Below, in pieces: positions 9,857 through 17,942 of a stretch of 63,263 bases of DNA. Position 1 is the stretch's first letter. Each line of letters starts with the position of its first letter. The DNA comes from an uncultured Pelagibacteraceae bacterium (GTDB taxonomy: Bacteria; Pseudomonadota; Alphaproteobacteria; Pelagibacterales; Pelagibacteraceae): assembly GCA_902588975.1 (NCBI GenBank), contig CACIRJ010000008.1:1-63263 (forward strand), in the 5' to 3' direction. The translations under genes were made by a program, and so were the position numbers. The notes below the pieces were generated by a model. The model searched no databases. It had not been told where the DNA came from and saw only the letters and a program-made list of their open reading frames with translations.

Positions 9857-9886
9857 CTAGAATTTCATGGATTTCTTACCATATAG
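9857..9886 (+). promoter_or_regulatory. Candidate RpoH (sigma-32)-type promoter of grpE
   Basis: In the 36-bp gap before grpE, CTAGAA (9857-9862) is separated by 16 bp from CCATATAG (9879-9886). The same layout, CTTGAA-N16-CCATCTAT, precedes hslV, another classical heat-shock gene. The -10 box ends 6 nt before the grpE ATG, so a transcript would have almost no leader. The hexamer matches are short and the genome is AT-rich, so this is a candidate only. Confidence 0.4.
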
Positions 9887-9892
9887 ATTGTT

Positions 9893-10576
9893 ATGGAAAA
9901 AGAAGAAACGCTAAATAATGAAGATCAAAATTTAAAAGATGAAAACTCAGACCTGAGTAAAGATAAACTGGCTCCAGATGAGACTGGAAAAAAAGAAGAA
10001 GAAGAACAACTTTCATCTGAAGATGGGACTGGAAAAAAAGAAGAAGAACAACAACTTCCACCTGAGGATGAAATTGCAAACCTTAAAGATAAAGTTGCTA
10101 GAACATTTGCTGAAATGGAAAATCAAAGAAGAAGATTTGAAAAAGAGAAAGATGAAGCTTTTGAATATGGTGGGTTTTCATTTGCGAGAGAAACACTAAA
10201 TCTTTTAGATAATTTAGAGAGATCAAAACAAACTCTGGAAAATGACGAAACTATAAAAGATAAAGACACACTAAAAAAATTAATAGAGCACATTGATATT
10301 ATTAATAAAGATATGATTTCGATTTTCAAAAAAAATAATATTGAACCGATAAAAGCAATTAACGAAAAATTGGATCCAAATTTACATCAGGCTATGATGG
10401 AAGTTGAAGACGATACAAAAGATCAAGGGACAATAGTTCAAGAAATTCAAAAAGGATTTATGATGAAGGATAGGTTACTTAGACCTTCGTTAGTAGCTGT
10501 ATCTAAAAAAAAAGTCGAGGATAAACAGAATAACCAAAAAAACCAAGAAAATGAGGGAAAAGAGGCAAAAAATTAA
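9893..10576 (+). CDS. grpE: nucleotide exchange factor GrpE
   Basis: 227 residues. The GrpE fold starts near residue 60 (EIANLKDKVARTFAEMENQRRRFEKEKDEAFEYG, coiled coil then four-helix part) and ends with the beta-wing region LHQAMMEVEDDTKDQGTIVQEIQKGFMMKDRLLRPSLVAV. It releases ADP from DnaK during the chaperone cycle. The acidic N-terminal extension (1-60) carries a near-exact 15-residue tandem duplication. grpE precedes dnaK by 61 bp and dnaJ follows, so the whole DnaK machine is encoded together. Confidence 0.96.
   Translation: MEKEETLNNEDQNLKDENSDLSKDKLAPDETGKKEEEEQLSSEDGTGKKEEEQQLPPEDEIANLKDKVARTFAEMENQRRRFEKEKDEAFEYGGFSFARETLNLLDNLERSKQTLENDETIKDKDTLKKLIEHIDIINKDMISIFKKNNIEPIKAINEKLDPNLHQAMMEVEDDTKDQGTIVQEIQKGFMMKDRLLRPSLVAVSKKKVEDKQNNQKNQENEGKEAKN
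9983..10072 (+). repeat. 45-bp in-frame tandem duplication in grpE
   Basis: Two adjacent 45-bp units (9983-10027 and 10028-10072) encode TGKKEEEEQLSSEDG and TGKKEEEQQLPPEDE. Both begin with ACTGGAAAAAAAGAAGAAG. The unit length is a multiple of three, so the frame is kept; the repeat lengthens the disordered acidic N-terminal tail of GrpE. Confidence 0.9.
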
Positions 10577-10588
10577 TTATTTATTATG

Positions 10589-10619
10589 GTTGTAGTTGTA
10601 AAATTAACACTTATATGAG
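10589..10619 (+). promoter_or_regulatory. Candidate RpoH-type promoter of dnaK
   Basis: Between grpE and dnaK, GTTG (10589-10592) is followed after exactly 17 bp by CTTATATGAG (10610-10619). The latter fits the alphaproteobacterial RpoH -10 consensus CYTATNTNNG at every defined position; the -35 core matches CTTG at 3 of 4 bases. It would give a leader of about 12-20 nt before the dnaK ATG at 10638, which is preceded by AGGA. It would let dnaK be transcribed independently of grpE. Confidence 0.5.
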
Positions 10620-10637
10620 CATCAAACAGGATTAATT

Positions 10638-12560
10638 ATGAGTAAAGTTATAGGAATAGATTTAGGAACAACAAATTCTTGTGTAGCCGTTATGGAGGGA
10701 ACACAAGCAAAAGTTTTAGAAAATGCTGAAGGAGCAAGAACAACACCATCAGTTGTTGCATTTACAGATGAAGATGAGAAATTAATAGGTCAACCTGCAA
10801 AAAGACAAGCAGTTACAAATCCCGAAAATACAATATTTGCAGTTAAAAGATTAATTGGAAGAAATTTTGACGATCCAACAGTTAAAAAAGATGTAGAGAC
10901 TGCTCCTTTTAAAATAGTTAATTCTGATAAAGGTGATGCATGGATAGAAGCAAAGGGGCAAAAGTATTCACCATCACAAATTTCGGCTTTTACACTTCAA
11001 AAAATGAAAGAGACTGCAGAAAAATATTTAGGTTCTGAAGTAAAACAAGCAGTTATAACTGTTCCAGCATATTTTAATGATGCTCAAAGACAAGCTACTA
11101 AAGATGCAGGTAAAATAGCTGGTCTTGAAGTTTTAAGAATTATAAATGAGCCAACAGCAGCATCTTTAGCTTATGGTTTAGACAAAAAAGCAAACAAGAA
11201 AATAGCAGTTTATGATTTAGGTGGAGGAACATTTGATGTTTCAATTCTTGAATTAGGGGATGGCGTGTTTGAAGTAAAATCAACTAATGGTGATACTTTT
11301 TTAGGAGGAGAGGATTTTGATAATGCTATTGTAGATTATTTGCTTTCAGAATTTAAAAAAGAAAACGGTATTGATTTAAAATCAGATAAACTAGCTTTGC
11401 AGAGACTAAAAGAAGCTGCAGAAAAAGCAAAAATAGAATTATCATCGGCAACACAAACTGAGATAAATCTCCCATTTATTACTGCTGATAAAACTGGACC
11501 AAAACATATCAACTTAAAAATGACAAGGGCGAAGCTTGAGGCTTTGGTTGAAGATCTAATTTCAAGAACAATTCCACCATGCAAAACTGCTCTAAAAGAT
11601 GCGGGCTTATCTGCCAACGAAGTAGATGAAATAGTATTAGTTGGTGGTATGACTAGAATGCCTAAAGTTATAGAAGAAGTAAAAAATTTCTTTGGGAAGG
11701 ATCCTAACAAATCTGTGAACCCTGATGAGGTCGTTGCAATGGGTGCAGCGATACAAGCAGGAGTGTTACAAGGTGATGTAAAAGATGTATTACTTCTGGA
11801 CGTAACTCCTTTATCTTTAGGAATTGAAACATTAGGCGGTGTATCAACAAAATTAATAGATAAAAATACAACAATACCAACCAAAAAAAGCCAAGTATTT
11901 TCAACCGCTGAAGACAATCAACCTGCTGTATCAATCAGAGTTCTTCAGGGTGAAAGAGAAATGGCATCGGATAACAAAGTTTTAGGAAATTTTGAATTAG
12001 TTGGCATAGCTCCTGCGCCAAGAGGGGTTCCGCAAATTGAGGTGACATTTGATATAGATGCAAATGGTATTGTCAATGTATCAGCTAAAGACAAAGGCAC
12101 TGGTAAAGAACAAAAAATTCAAATTCAAGCATCCGGAGGATTAAGTGATGAAGAAATTAATCAAATGGTAAAAGACGCAGAATCAAATAAAGAAGAAGAT
12201 AAAAAGAAAAGAGAAGCCGTTGATGCAAGAAATCAAGCAGATACATTAATTCATTCGACTGAAAAAAATTTAAAAGAACATGGAAGCAAAGTTTCTGATG
12301 CAGATAAAAAAGCTATTGAAGATGCATCAGCTAACTTAAGAAATGCATTAAAAGGAACTGATGTTGAAGAAATTAAGAAAAAAACACAAGATTTAGTTCA
12401 GGCATCTATGAAATTAGGTGAGGCAATCTATAAATCACAACAAGGTGCAAAACCTGAAGATGCTCCAAAAGACGCAAAGAAAGAAGATACGAAAGACGAT
12501 AACGTTGTTGATGCAGATTTTGAAGAAGTAAAAGACGAGAATAAAGAAAAAAGCGCCTAA
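10638..12560 (+). CDS. dnaK: molecular chaperone DnaK (Hsp70)
   Basis: 640 residues, the standard length. The ATPase domain begins [18 protein letters not shown] and contains the second phosphate loop [38 protein letters not shown]; the linker [18 protein letters not shown] leads to the substrate-binding domain, and the C-terminus ends in an acidic tail ([17 protein letters not shown]). It is the ATP-driven Hsp70 of protein folding and heat-shock recovery. It lies between grpE and dnaJ; the dnaJ ATG follows 28 bp after its stop. Confidence 0.99.
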   Translation: MSKVIGIDLGTTNSCVAVMEGTQAKVLENAEGARTTPSVVAFTDEDEKLIGQPAKRQAVTNPENTIFAVKRLIGRNFDDPTVKKDVETAPFKIVNSDKGDAWIEAKGQKYSPSQISAFTLQKMKETAEKYLGSEVKQAVITVPAYFNDAQRQATKDAGKIAGLEVLRIINEPTAASLAYGLDKKANKKIAVYDLGGGTFDVSILELGDGVFEVKSTNGDTFLGGEDFDNAIVDYLLSEFKKENGIDLKSDKLALQRLKEAAEKAKIELSSATQTEINLPFITADKTGPKHINLKMTRAKLEALVEDLISRTIPPCKTALKDAGLSANEVDEIVLVGGMTRMPKVIEEVKNFFGKDPNKSVNPDEVVAMGAAIQAGVLQGDVKDVLLLDVTPLSLGIETLGGVSTKLIDKNTTIPTKKSQVFSTAEDNQPAVSIRVLQGEREMASDNKVLGNFELVGIAPAPRGVPQIEVTFDIDANGIVNVSAKDKGTGKEQKIQIQASGGLSDEEINQMVKDAESNKEEDKKKREAVDARNQADTLIHSTEKNLKEHGSKVSDADKKAIEDASANLRNALKGTDVEEIKKKTQDLVQASMKLGEAIYKSQQGAKPEDAPKDAKKEDTKDDNVVDADFEEVKDENKEKSA

Positions 12561-12588
12561 CAAAACAACTATTTGTCTATAACATGTT

Positions 12589-13713
12589 ATGGCAAAAAGA
12601 GATTATTACGAAGTTTTAGGTGTAAATAAAAGTGCTTCTGCAGATCAAATAAAATCAGCTTATAGAAAACTTGCAGTTAAATTTCATCCAGACAAAAATA
12701 AAGGTGATAAAGGTGCTGAAGAAAAATTTAAAGAAGCATCTGAAGCTTATCACGTTCTTTCCAATTCTGAGAGAAAACAAAATTACGATAATTTCGGTCA
12801 TGCAGCTTTTGAGAACGGAGGAGGTGGAAGAGGAGGATTTGGAAATTTTGATTTCTCAAATCATTTCTCTGACATATTTGAAGATTTTTTTGGAGAAAGT
12901 TTTGGAGGGAGTCGTAGGTCAAGAAGATCAAACAACAGAGGCTCGGACTTAAGATATGATTTGTCTATTTCTTTGGAAGAATCGTTTTCTGGAAAGAAAC
13001 AGGATATAAAGTTCTCCACATCTGAGAAATGTGATACTTGTAGCGGATCAGGTTCTAAACCTGGTCATCAAGCTGGGGTATGTTCGATGTGCGGCGGTCA
13101 TGGACAGGTAAGATCTAGCCAAGGTTTTTTTACAGTTCAGCAAACTTGTCCTCAATGTGCTGGCGCTGGAGAAGAAATTACTCATCCTTGTGTAAGTTGT
13201 AATGGACAAGGAAAAAAACAGGCTTCGAAAAGATTATCTGTTACGATACCAAAAGGTGTGGACGATGGAACAAGAATAAGACTTTCTGGAAAAGGTGAAG
13301 CTGGATCAAGAGGAGGTGGTAGTGGTGATTTATATTTATTTATTAATGTTCACTCTCATGAATTATTTAAAAGGTCTGATGAAAATTTATTTTTTGAATG
13401 TCCGGTTTCTATCGCAGATGCTGCTTTAGGTACTTCAATTGAAATTCCAACGATCGATGGTGGTAAAGCTAAAATTAAGATTCCCGCTGGAACACAAAGC
13501 GGTAAGCAATTTAGACTAAGAGGCAAAGGAATGCCATATATGAGGGGTAATGATTTTGGTGATTTATACGTTCAAGTAAATACGGAAGTTCCAGTATCAT
13601 TAAATAAAGAGCAAAAAGAATTACTTGAAAAATTTAGAGAAATTGAAAATGAAAAATCTAATCCAAGCATAAAAAAATTCTTTCAAAAAGCTAAAAGTTT
13701 CTGGAAAAACTAA
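12589..13713 (+). CDS. dnaJ: co-chaperone DnaJ (Hsp40)
   Basis: 374 residues with full class-A architecture: J domain (about 4-70) with the HPD motif in FHPDKNKGD, Gly/Phe-rich region (about 75-115), four zinc-binding CxxCxGxG repeats ([32 protein letters not shown]), and the C-terminal substrate-binding domains. It stimulates the DnaK ATPase and delivers clients. It is probably transcribed with dnaK, and dapB follows 27 bp after its stop on the same strand. Confidence 0.99.
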   Translation: MAKRDYYEVLGVNKSASADQIKSAYRKLAVKFHPDKNKGDKGAEEKFKEASEAYHVLSNSERKQNYDNFGHAAFENGGGGRGGFGNFDFSNHFSDIFEDFFGESFGGSRRSRRSNNRGSDLRYDLSISLEESFSGKKQDIKFSTSEKCDTCSGSGSKPGHQAGVCSMCGGHGQVRSSQGFFTVQQTCPQCAGAGEEITHPCVSCNGQGKKQASKRLSVTIPKGVDDGTRIRLSGKGEAGSRGGGSGDLYLFINVHSHELFKRSDENLFFECPVSIADAALGTSIEIPTIDGGKAKIKIPAGTQSGKQFRLRGKGMPYMRGNDFGDLYVQVNTEVPVSLNKEQKELLEKFREIENEKSNPSIKKFFQKAKSFWKN

Positions 13714-13740
13714 TCAATAGTGCTAATCTAAAACTCTATA

Positions 13741-14517
13741 ATGGGTAAAATTAATCTAGCCATAACAGGATGCATGGGAAGAATGGGTCAACAGCTCATT
13801 AAATCTGCCATTAAAGATAAATCTACCAGATTGGTTGCTCTCACAGAAAATAGAGCAATTAACAAAAAAATTAGTGGAATTAAACCTGAATTAAATACTG
13901 AAAAAGCTCTTGGCAAAGCGAATGTAATAATAGATTTCACAATTCCAAAATGTACATTCGAGGTTTTAAATATAGCCACAAAGTTAAAAAAAAAAGTGGT
14001 TATTGGTACAACAGGTTTTACAAAGAAAGAGGAAGCCTTAATAAAGAAGTTTTCAAAAAAAATACCAATTTTAAAGGCAGGAAATATGAGCCTTGGAATT
14101 AATTTACTCATGTACTTAACTGAGATTACATCGGCATCACTTGGTAATAATTATCTAAGTAAAGTTTTCGAAATTCATCACAAACACAAAAAAGATTATC
14201 CATCAGGTACTGCACTAATGCTTGGAAAAGGAATTGCTGTAGGGAAAAATAAAGACTTTTATAAGATAATGGGAAGAAAATTTTTAAACAAAAAAAAATT
14301 TCCTTATGGAAAAAAAATTAATTTTAATTCAATTAGAAAAGGTGAAATTATTGGCGAACACGAAGTTACTTTTTCAAGTGGGAAAGAAATTATAAAACTA
14401 AACCACGAAGCTTTTGACAGAGCTTTATATTCAGATGGAGCAATAACTGCAGCCAAATGGTTAATTAAAAAAAAACCAGGCCTTTATTCAATGAGAAATC
14501 TTCTGAATTTTAAATAA
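13741..14517 (+). CDS. dapB: 4-hydroxy-tetrahydrodipicolinate reductase
   Basis: 258 residues. The N-terminal nucleotide-binding motif is AITGCMGRMGQQL, VVIGTTGFTKKE follows, and the catalytic segment EIHHKHKKDYPSGTALMLGK holds the paired histidines and Lys of DapB. It reduces the dipicolinate intermediate in lysine and diaminopimelate synthesis, feeding peptidoglycan. Its stop codon overlaps the nth start by one base (TAATG), implying coupled translation; dnaJ-dapB adjacency is common in alphaproteobacteria. Confidence 0.97.
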   Translation: MGKINLAITGCMGRMGQQLIKSAIKDKSTRLVALTENRAINKKISGIKPELNTEKALGKANVIIDFTIPKCTFEVLNIATKLKKKVVIGTTGFTKKEEALIKKFSKKIPILKAGNMSLGINLLMYLTEITSASLGNNYLSKVFEIHHKHKKDYPSGTALMLGKGIAVGKNKDFYKIMGRKFLNKKKFPYGKKINFNSIRKGEIIGEHEVTFSSGKEIIKLNHEAFDRALYSDGAITAAKWLIKKKPGLYSMRNLLNFK

Positions 14518-15170
14518 TGAATGAAGTTCAAAGGGCAAAAATAGTTTTAAAAATACTAAATAAAACTTATCCAAGAACACCCATACCTTTAAAACATAGA
14601 AACATTTTTACACTTTTAATATCTGTTTTACTTTCGGCTCAATGTACAGACGTAAATGTTAATAATGTTACAAAAAATATTTATCCAAAATACAATAAAC
14701 CAGAGCATTTTGTTAAACTTGGAAGAAAAAAAATAGAAAATTTAATAAGAAGCATTGGAATTTTTAGAATTAAAGCAAAGAGTGTTTATAATTTATCAAA
14801 GACTTTAGTTGAAAAATATAATGGTAAAGTTCCAAAAACATTTGAGGAGTTAGAGGAATTGCCTGGGGTAGGACACAAAACAGCAAGTGTAGTTATGTCC
14901 CAAGGTTTCGGGTATCCAGCATTTCCAATTGATACTCACATACATAGACTTGCTCAGCGATGGGGTTTAACTAATGGAAAAAATGTTATTCAAACAGAAG
15001 AAGATTTAAAGCGTTTATTTCCAAAAAAATATTGGAATAAACTTCATCTTCAAATAATTTATTATGGTAGAGAATATTGTAAAGCAAGAGAGTGTTACGG
15101 TATTTCTTGTAAAATTTGTACTTCTTGTTATCCTAAAAGAAAAAAACCAGTTAAAACAAAAAAAGCCTGA
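14517..15170 (+). CDS. nth: endonuclease III (DNA glycosylase/AP lyase)
   Basis: 217 residues. The helix-hairpin-helix LPGVGHKTASVV contains the catalytic Lys and PIDTHIHRLAQRWG the catalytic Asp of Nth. It excises oxidised pyrimidines and nicks abasic sites. The C-terminal Fe-S region is unusual: cysteines at 188, 193, 198, 201 and 204. The canonical C-x6-C-x2-C-x5-C pattern would need Cys195, which is Gly here, while Cys193 and Cys201 are extra. One-base overlap with dapB and one-base gap to the following kinase indicate an operon. Confidence 0.95.
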   Translation: MNEVQRAKIVLKILNKTYPRTPIPLKHRNIFTLLISVLLSAQCTDVNVNNVTKNIYPKYNKPEHFVKLGRKKIENLIRSIGIFRIKAKSVYNLSKTLVEKYNGKVPKTFEELEELPGVGHKTASVVMSQGFGYPAFPIDTHIHRLAQRWGLTNGKNVIQTEEDLKRLFPKKYWNKLHLQIIYYGREYCKARECYGISCKICTSCYPKRKKPVKTKKA

Positions 15171-15171
15171 T

Positions 15172-16101
15172 ATGAAAATTTTAGGAATAGGAAATGCTAT
15201 TGTAGATGTTATTTGTAAGGTTGATGAAAATTTTATTAACCAAAATGGTTTAAAAAAAGGAACGATGAAACTTATCTTCGAAAACGAGGAGTTTCAATCA
15301 ATGTTAGCAAATTTAAATATTGAAAAAACGATATCAGGTGGGTCAGTCGCAAATTCTATAGTTGGATTATCTCAATTAGGTAACAAAGTTGGTTTTATAG
15401 GGAAAGTGAGTGATGACAAATTAGGAAGCAAATACGAGGATGGATTAAAATCAGAAAATGTTGAATATTTTTACTCAAAGAAAAAAGAAGAATTGCCAAC
15501 TGGTACATGCTTAATTTTAGTGACCCCTGACTCTGAGAGAACGATGTGTACATATTTAGGCACAGCAGGAAAAATAAATGAAAATGATGTAAATGTAGAT
15601 GTTGTAAAACAATCTGAAATGATATTTTTAGAAGGCTATTTGTGGGATGAAGGTGAGCCAAAAAAAGCATTTGAAAAAGCCATTAATAGTGCAAACAAGG
15701 TCGCAATGTCTTTATCAGATCAGTTTTGTGTAGATAGACACAAGCCACATTTTTTAGATTTGGTACGAAACAAATTAGATATTACATTTGCAAACGAACA
15801 AGAAATGATGTCATTAATCGATGCAAAAGATTTTAAAGATGTGGTTGATTTTGCGAAAAATTTAAAAAAATTAATTGTTATTACACGAGGAGAAAAAGGA
15901 GCTATATCAATTAATGGTAATGAAATTGTCGAAAATAGTATCAAAGAAAATTTAAATATTAAAGATCTTACAGGTGCAGGAGATTTATTTGCAGCAGGTT
16001 TTTTACATGGAAATTTAAACAATTTAAGTACATCTGAAAGTCTTAATAAAGGAAGAGAAATGTCATCAAAAGTGATACAACAAATTGGTGCTAGATTATA
16101 A
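15172..16101 (+). CDS. PfkB-family sugar/nucleoside kinase (adenosine kinase-like)
   Basis: 309 residues from the ATG at 15172, one base after the nth stop; a longer frame from 15064 is rejected because it overlaps nth and adds an N-terminus foreign to the family, while MKILGIGNAIVDVICKVDENF is the normal PfkB/adenosine kinase beginning. GGSVANSIVGLSQLG and SERTMCTYLGTAGKI match the adenosine kinase-like subgroup, and DLTGAGDLFAAGFLHG carries the catalytic Asp and anion hole. It phosphorylates a sugar or nucleoside with ATP in the cytoplasm; adenosine is the best guess. Confidence 0.9.
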   Translation: MKILGIGNAIVDVICKVDENFINQNGLKKGTMKLIFENEEFQSMLANLNIEKTISGGSVANSIVGLSQLGNKVGFIGKVSDDKLGSKYEDGLKSENVEYFYSKKKEELPTGTCLILVTPDSERTMCTYLGTAGKINENDVNVDVVKQSEMIFLEGYLWDEGEPKKAFEKAINSANKVAMSLSDQFCVDRHKPHFLDLVRNKLDITFANEQEMMSLIDAKDFKDVVDFAKNLKKLIVITRGEKGAISINGNEIVENSIKENLNIKDLTGAGDLFAAGFLHGNLNNLSTSESLNKGREMSSKVIQQIGARL

Positions 16102-16103
16102 AT

Positions 16104-16715
16104 ATGTTAGAAGATGAAAAAAAAATTTTAAAATTATTTCCACTTCCTATTTTTCATTATAGAATCAAAGATCATAAAAAACATAACGAAAACTTGTCAA
16201 AGTATATTTATAATCTATACAAAAATGATAAAAGCGGTTTGAAAAGATCAAATCAAGGTGGATGGCATTCAAAACCTTTTGATTTAAAAAAAAAAGATGA
16301 TGCACCTTTCCATTTTTTTATGGATATACAAAAATATGTGGCTGATGTTTTTAAAGAGTATGGTTGGTTTTATACTCCAAGCAAAGTTAATCTTACTGAA
16401 ATGTGGGCTATAATTAATAAAAAAAATAATTTTAATACAGAACATACCCATCCAAACAATTATTTAAGTGCCGCTTATTATGTTAAGGCACCAGAAAATT
16501 GTGGTTCATTTAACATTTCAAATCCTAATCAAATAGCAAGGGAAAGAATTGCTATAAGTGATAAAAGAACAGAGTTTAATCAAATCAGCGCACAAATTAA
16601 ACCTATTGAAGGAGATTTGTTACTTTTCCCAGCTTATCTTCCACATTCTGTAGGGATGAATAAATCTGATGAAGATAGAATAGTTATAAGCTTCAATGTT
16701 GACATACTAAAATAA
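16104..16715 (+). CDS. putative 2OG-Fe(II) oxygenase (TIGR02466-like)
   Basis: 203 residues. The pattern NTEHTHPNNYLSAAYYVKAP, GSFNISNP, LLLFPAYLPHSVGMN and DRIVISFNVD corresponds to the double-stranded beta-helix core of the 2-oxoglutarate/Fe(II) oxygenase family modelled as TIGR02466, with the distal His in PHSVGMN. Substrate unknown. It starts 2 bp after the kinase gene and ends the dapB-nth-kinase run. Its stop codon directly abuts the end of the convergent arfA-like gene. Confidence 0.8.
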   Translation: MLEDEKKILKLFPLPIFHYRIKDHKKHNENLSKYIYNLYKNDKSGLKRSNQGGWHSKPFDLKKKDDAPFHFFMDIQKYVADVFKEYGWFYTPSKVNLTEMWAIINKKNNFNTEHTHPNNYLSAAYYVKAPENCGSFNISNPNQIARERIAISDKRTEFNQISAQIKPIEGDLLLFPAYLPHSVGMNKSDEDRIVISFNVDILK

Positions 16716-16826
16716 TTATTTTTTTTTTCTTTTAAAACTGCCCTTGCCTTTTTTTGGTTTTACCACTTTAGATTGGTATTTTTTAGAGAATAAATCTTTT
16801 GCAATAAAATTTTTTTTTGGCTTCAT
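16716..16826 (-). CDS. arfA: ArfA-like alternative ribosome-rescue factor (36 aa)
   Basis: A 36-codon gene (ATG at 16824-16826, TAA at 16716-16718). The product is very basic and ends with VVKPKKGKGSFKRKKK, which lines up with the ArfA core KKGKGSYxRK; AKDLFSKKYQ before it resembles the DPLFRxRV segment. ArfA brings RF2 to ribosomes stalled on non-stop mRNA. This copy is about half the length of the E. coli protein but keeps both key segments. It follows the winged-helix gene by 53 bp on the same strand and abuts the convergent oxygenase gene. No Shine-Dalgarno sequence is visible. Confidence 0.75.
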   Translation of the reverse strand: MKPKKNFIAKDLFSKKYQSKVVKPKKGKGSFKRKKK

Positions 16827-16879
16827 GATAAATAAAATTGTTGTTTGCTTGAAAACATATCTCAATATTAATTATACTT

Positions 16880-17437
16880 TTACCTATTATTGATATAATA
16901 ACCCAATTTTGAGCTCTTTATAAAATTTTTATCATTTAAATTTTCATCAATTTTTTTTCTTAATCTATATACATGGGTTTCTACGGTATGTGTTTCTAAA
17001 TTAGCATTATAACCCCATACCTTTCTTTGAAGGTTTTTCACGGACACAGGTTTTTTTGATTGTCTTAAGAAATTGATAATAGTTGTCTCTTTTTCTGTTA
17101 AACTAATGTTTTTATTATTTTTTGAAAGTCTTCTTGAATTGTAATTGAATAAATATCTGCCGATTTTTATGTCTTTCTGAACCTCTATTTTCTTTTTAAG
17201 AAATGAAATATTCAAAATGTCTATTAATCTTTCGAGTTCTATGGGCAATTTATCAATGAGTATTTGATTATCTATATTTAAATTGTCCTTAGCAATAATT
17301 AAATCATTAATGTAGTTTTTCTTTTTAAAATCATTTTCACTTAAATTTTTAACATCAAAACCTAGGATATGTTTCAACTCATTGAAGATGTTAAATAAAG
17401 CTGGATAATTATATATTAATAAATATTGTTTGTTCAT
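16880..17437 (-). CDS. OmpR-type winged-helix protein with degenerate receiver
   Basis: 185 residues from the ATG at 17437; a longer frame to 17569 is rejected because it runs through the divergent L,D-transpeptidase. Residues about 88-185 are an OmpR/PhoB DNA-binding domain (ISLTEKETTIINFL, VWGYNANLETHTVETHVYRLRKKI, LGYYINNR). The first 80 residues look like a shortened receiver, but the usual acidic pair is YNYP and no phosphoacceptor Asp is identifiable in the beta3 region. It therefore probably works without phosphorylation. Divergent L,D-transpeptidase 13 bp away suggests a cell-wall target; inference. Confidence 0.8.
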   Translation of the reverse strand: MNKQYLLIYNYPALFNIFNELKHILGFDVKNLSENDFKKKNYINDLIIAKDNLNIDNQILIDKLPIELERLIDILNISFLKKKIEVQKDIKIGRYLFNYNSRRLSKNNKNISLTEKETTIINFLRQSKKPVSVKNLQRKVWGYNANLETHTVETHVYRLRKKIDENLNDKNFIKSSKLGYYINNR

Positions 17438-17450
17438 AAAACTACAAGAT

Positions 17451-17942
17451 ATGACAATTATTGTAAAAAATAAACAAAGTCTTTTTTTTGACGATTTTAA
17501 TTTTAAGTGCTGTATAGGTAAAAAGGGCTTAACTAGAAATAAAATAGAAGGTGATAAAAAAACTCCCAAAGGGTTTTATTCACTTGGGAATCTTTACTAT
17601 AGAGGAGATAAAGTAAAAAAACCTAAGACTTTATTAAAGTGTATTAGGATTAAAAAAAATATGGGTTGGTGTAATGATATTAATAACAAATTTTATAACA
17701 AAGAAATTAAATTGAAAAAAAAAGTGAAATATGAAAAATTATTTAGAAATGACTATAAATATGATTATTTAATTCCTATTAAATATAATTGGCGAAAACC
17801 AAAAAAAAATAAAGGAAGTGCAATTTTTATACACTTAACAAAAAATTATAATCCAACTGCCGGATGCGTAGCTTTATCAATGAAAGATTTTTTAATTTTA
17901 GTAAAATTGATTAAAAGAAATACAAAGATTAAAATAATTTAA
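17451..17942 (+). CDS. L,D-transpeptidase catalytic-domain (YkuD-like) protein
   Basis: 163 residues from the ATG at 17451; a TTG seven codons upstream would overlap the divergent gene. The segment AIFIHLTKNYNPTAGCVALSMKD contains the YkuD signature HxxxxxxxxxxGCV with the catalytic Cys, and KTPKGFYSLG is the usual entry of the fold. Such enzymes form 3-3 peptidoglycan cross-links or attach lipoproteins. No signal peptide is visible, which is odd for a periplasmic enzyme, although many short alphaproteobacterial members (YafK/ErfK-like) share this. It overlaps convergent yggS by 4 bp. Confidence 0.83.
   Translation: MTIIVKNKQSLFFDDFNFKCCIGKKGLTRNKIEGDKKTPKGFYSLGNLYYRGDKVKKPKTLLKCIRIKKNMGWCNDINNKFYNKEIKLKKKVKYEKLFRNDYKYDYLIPIKYNWRKPKKNKGSAIFIHLTKNYNPTAGCVALSMKDFLILVKLIKRNTKIKII

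Noticed and set aside
11336..11917. 193-codon open frame antisense to dnaK
   Set aside because: It is a mirror frame of a highly conserved, codon-biased gene; no family resemblance, no start context.
15064..15171. Upstream extension of the PfkB kinase gene
   Set aside because: It lies fully inside nth in another frame; the normal family start is at 15172, one base after the nth stop.
17438..17569. N-terminal extension of the winged-helix gene
   Set aside because: It is antisense to the L,D-transpeptidase N-terminus and hydrophobic residues there have no counterpart in response regulators.
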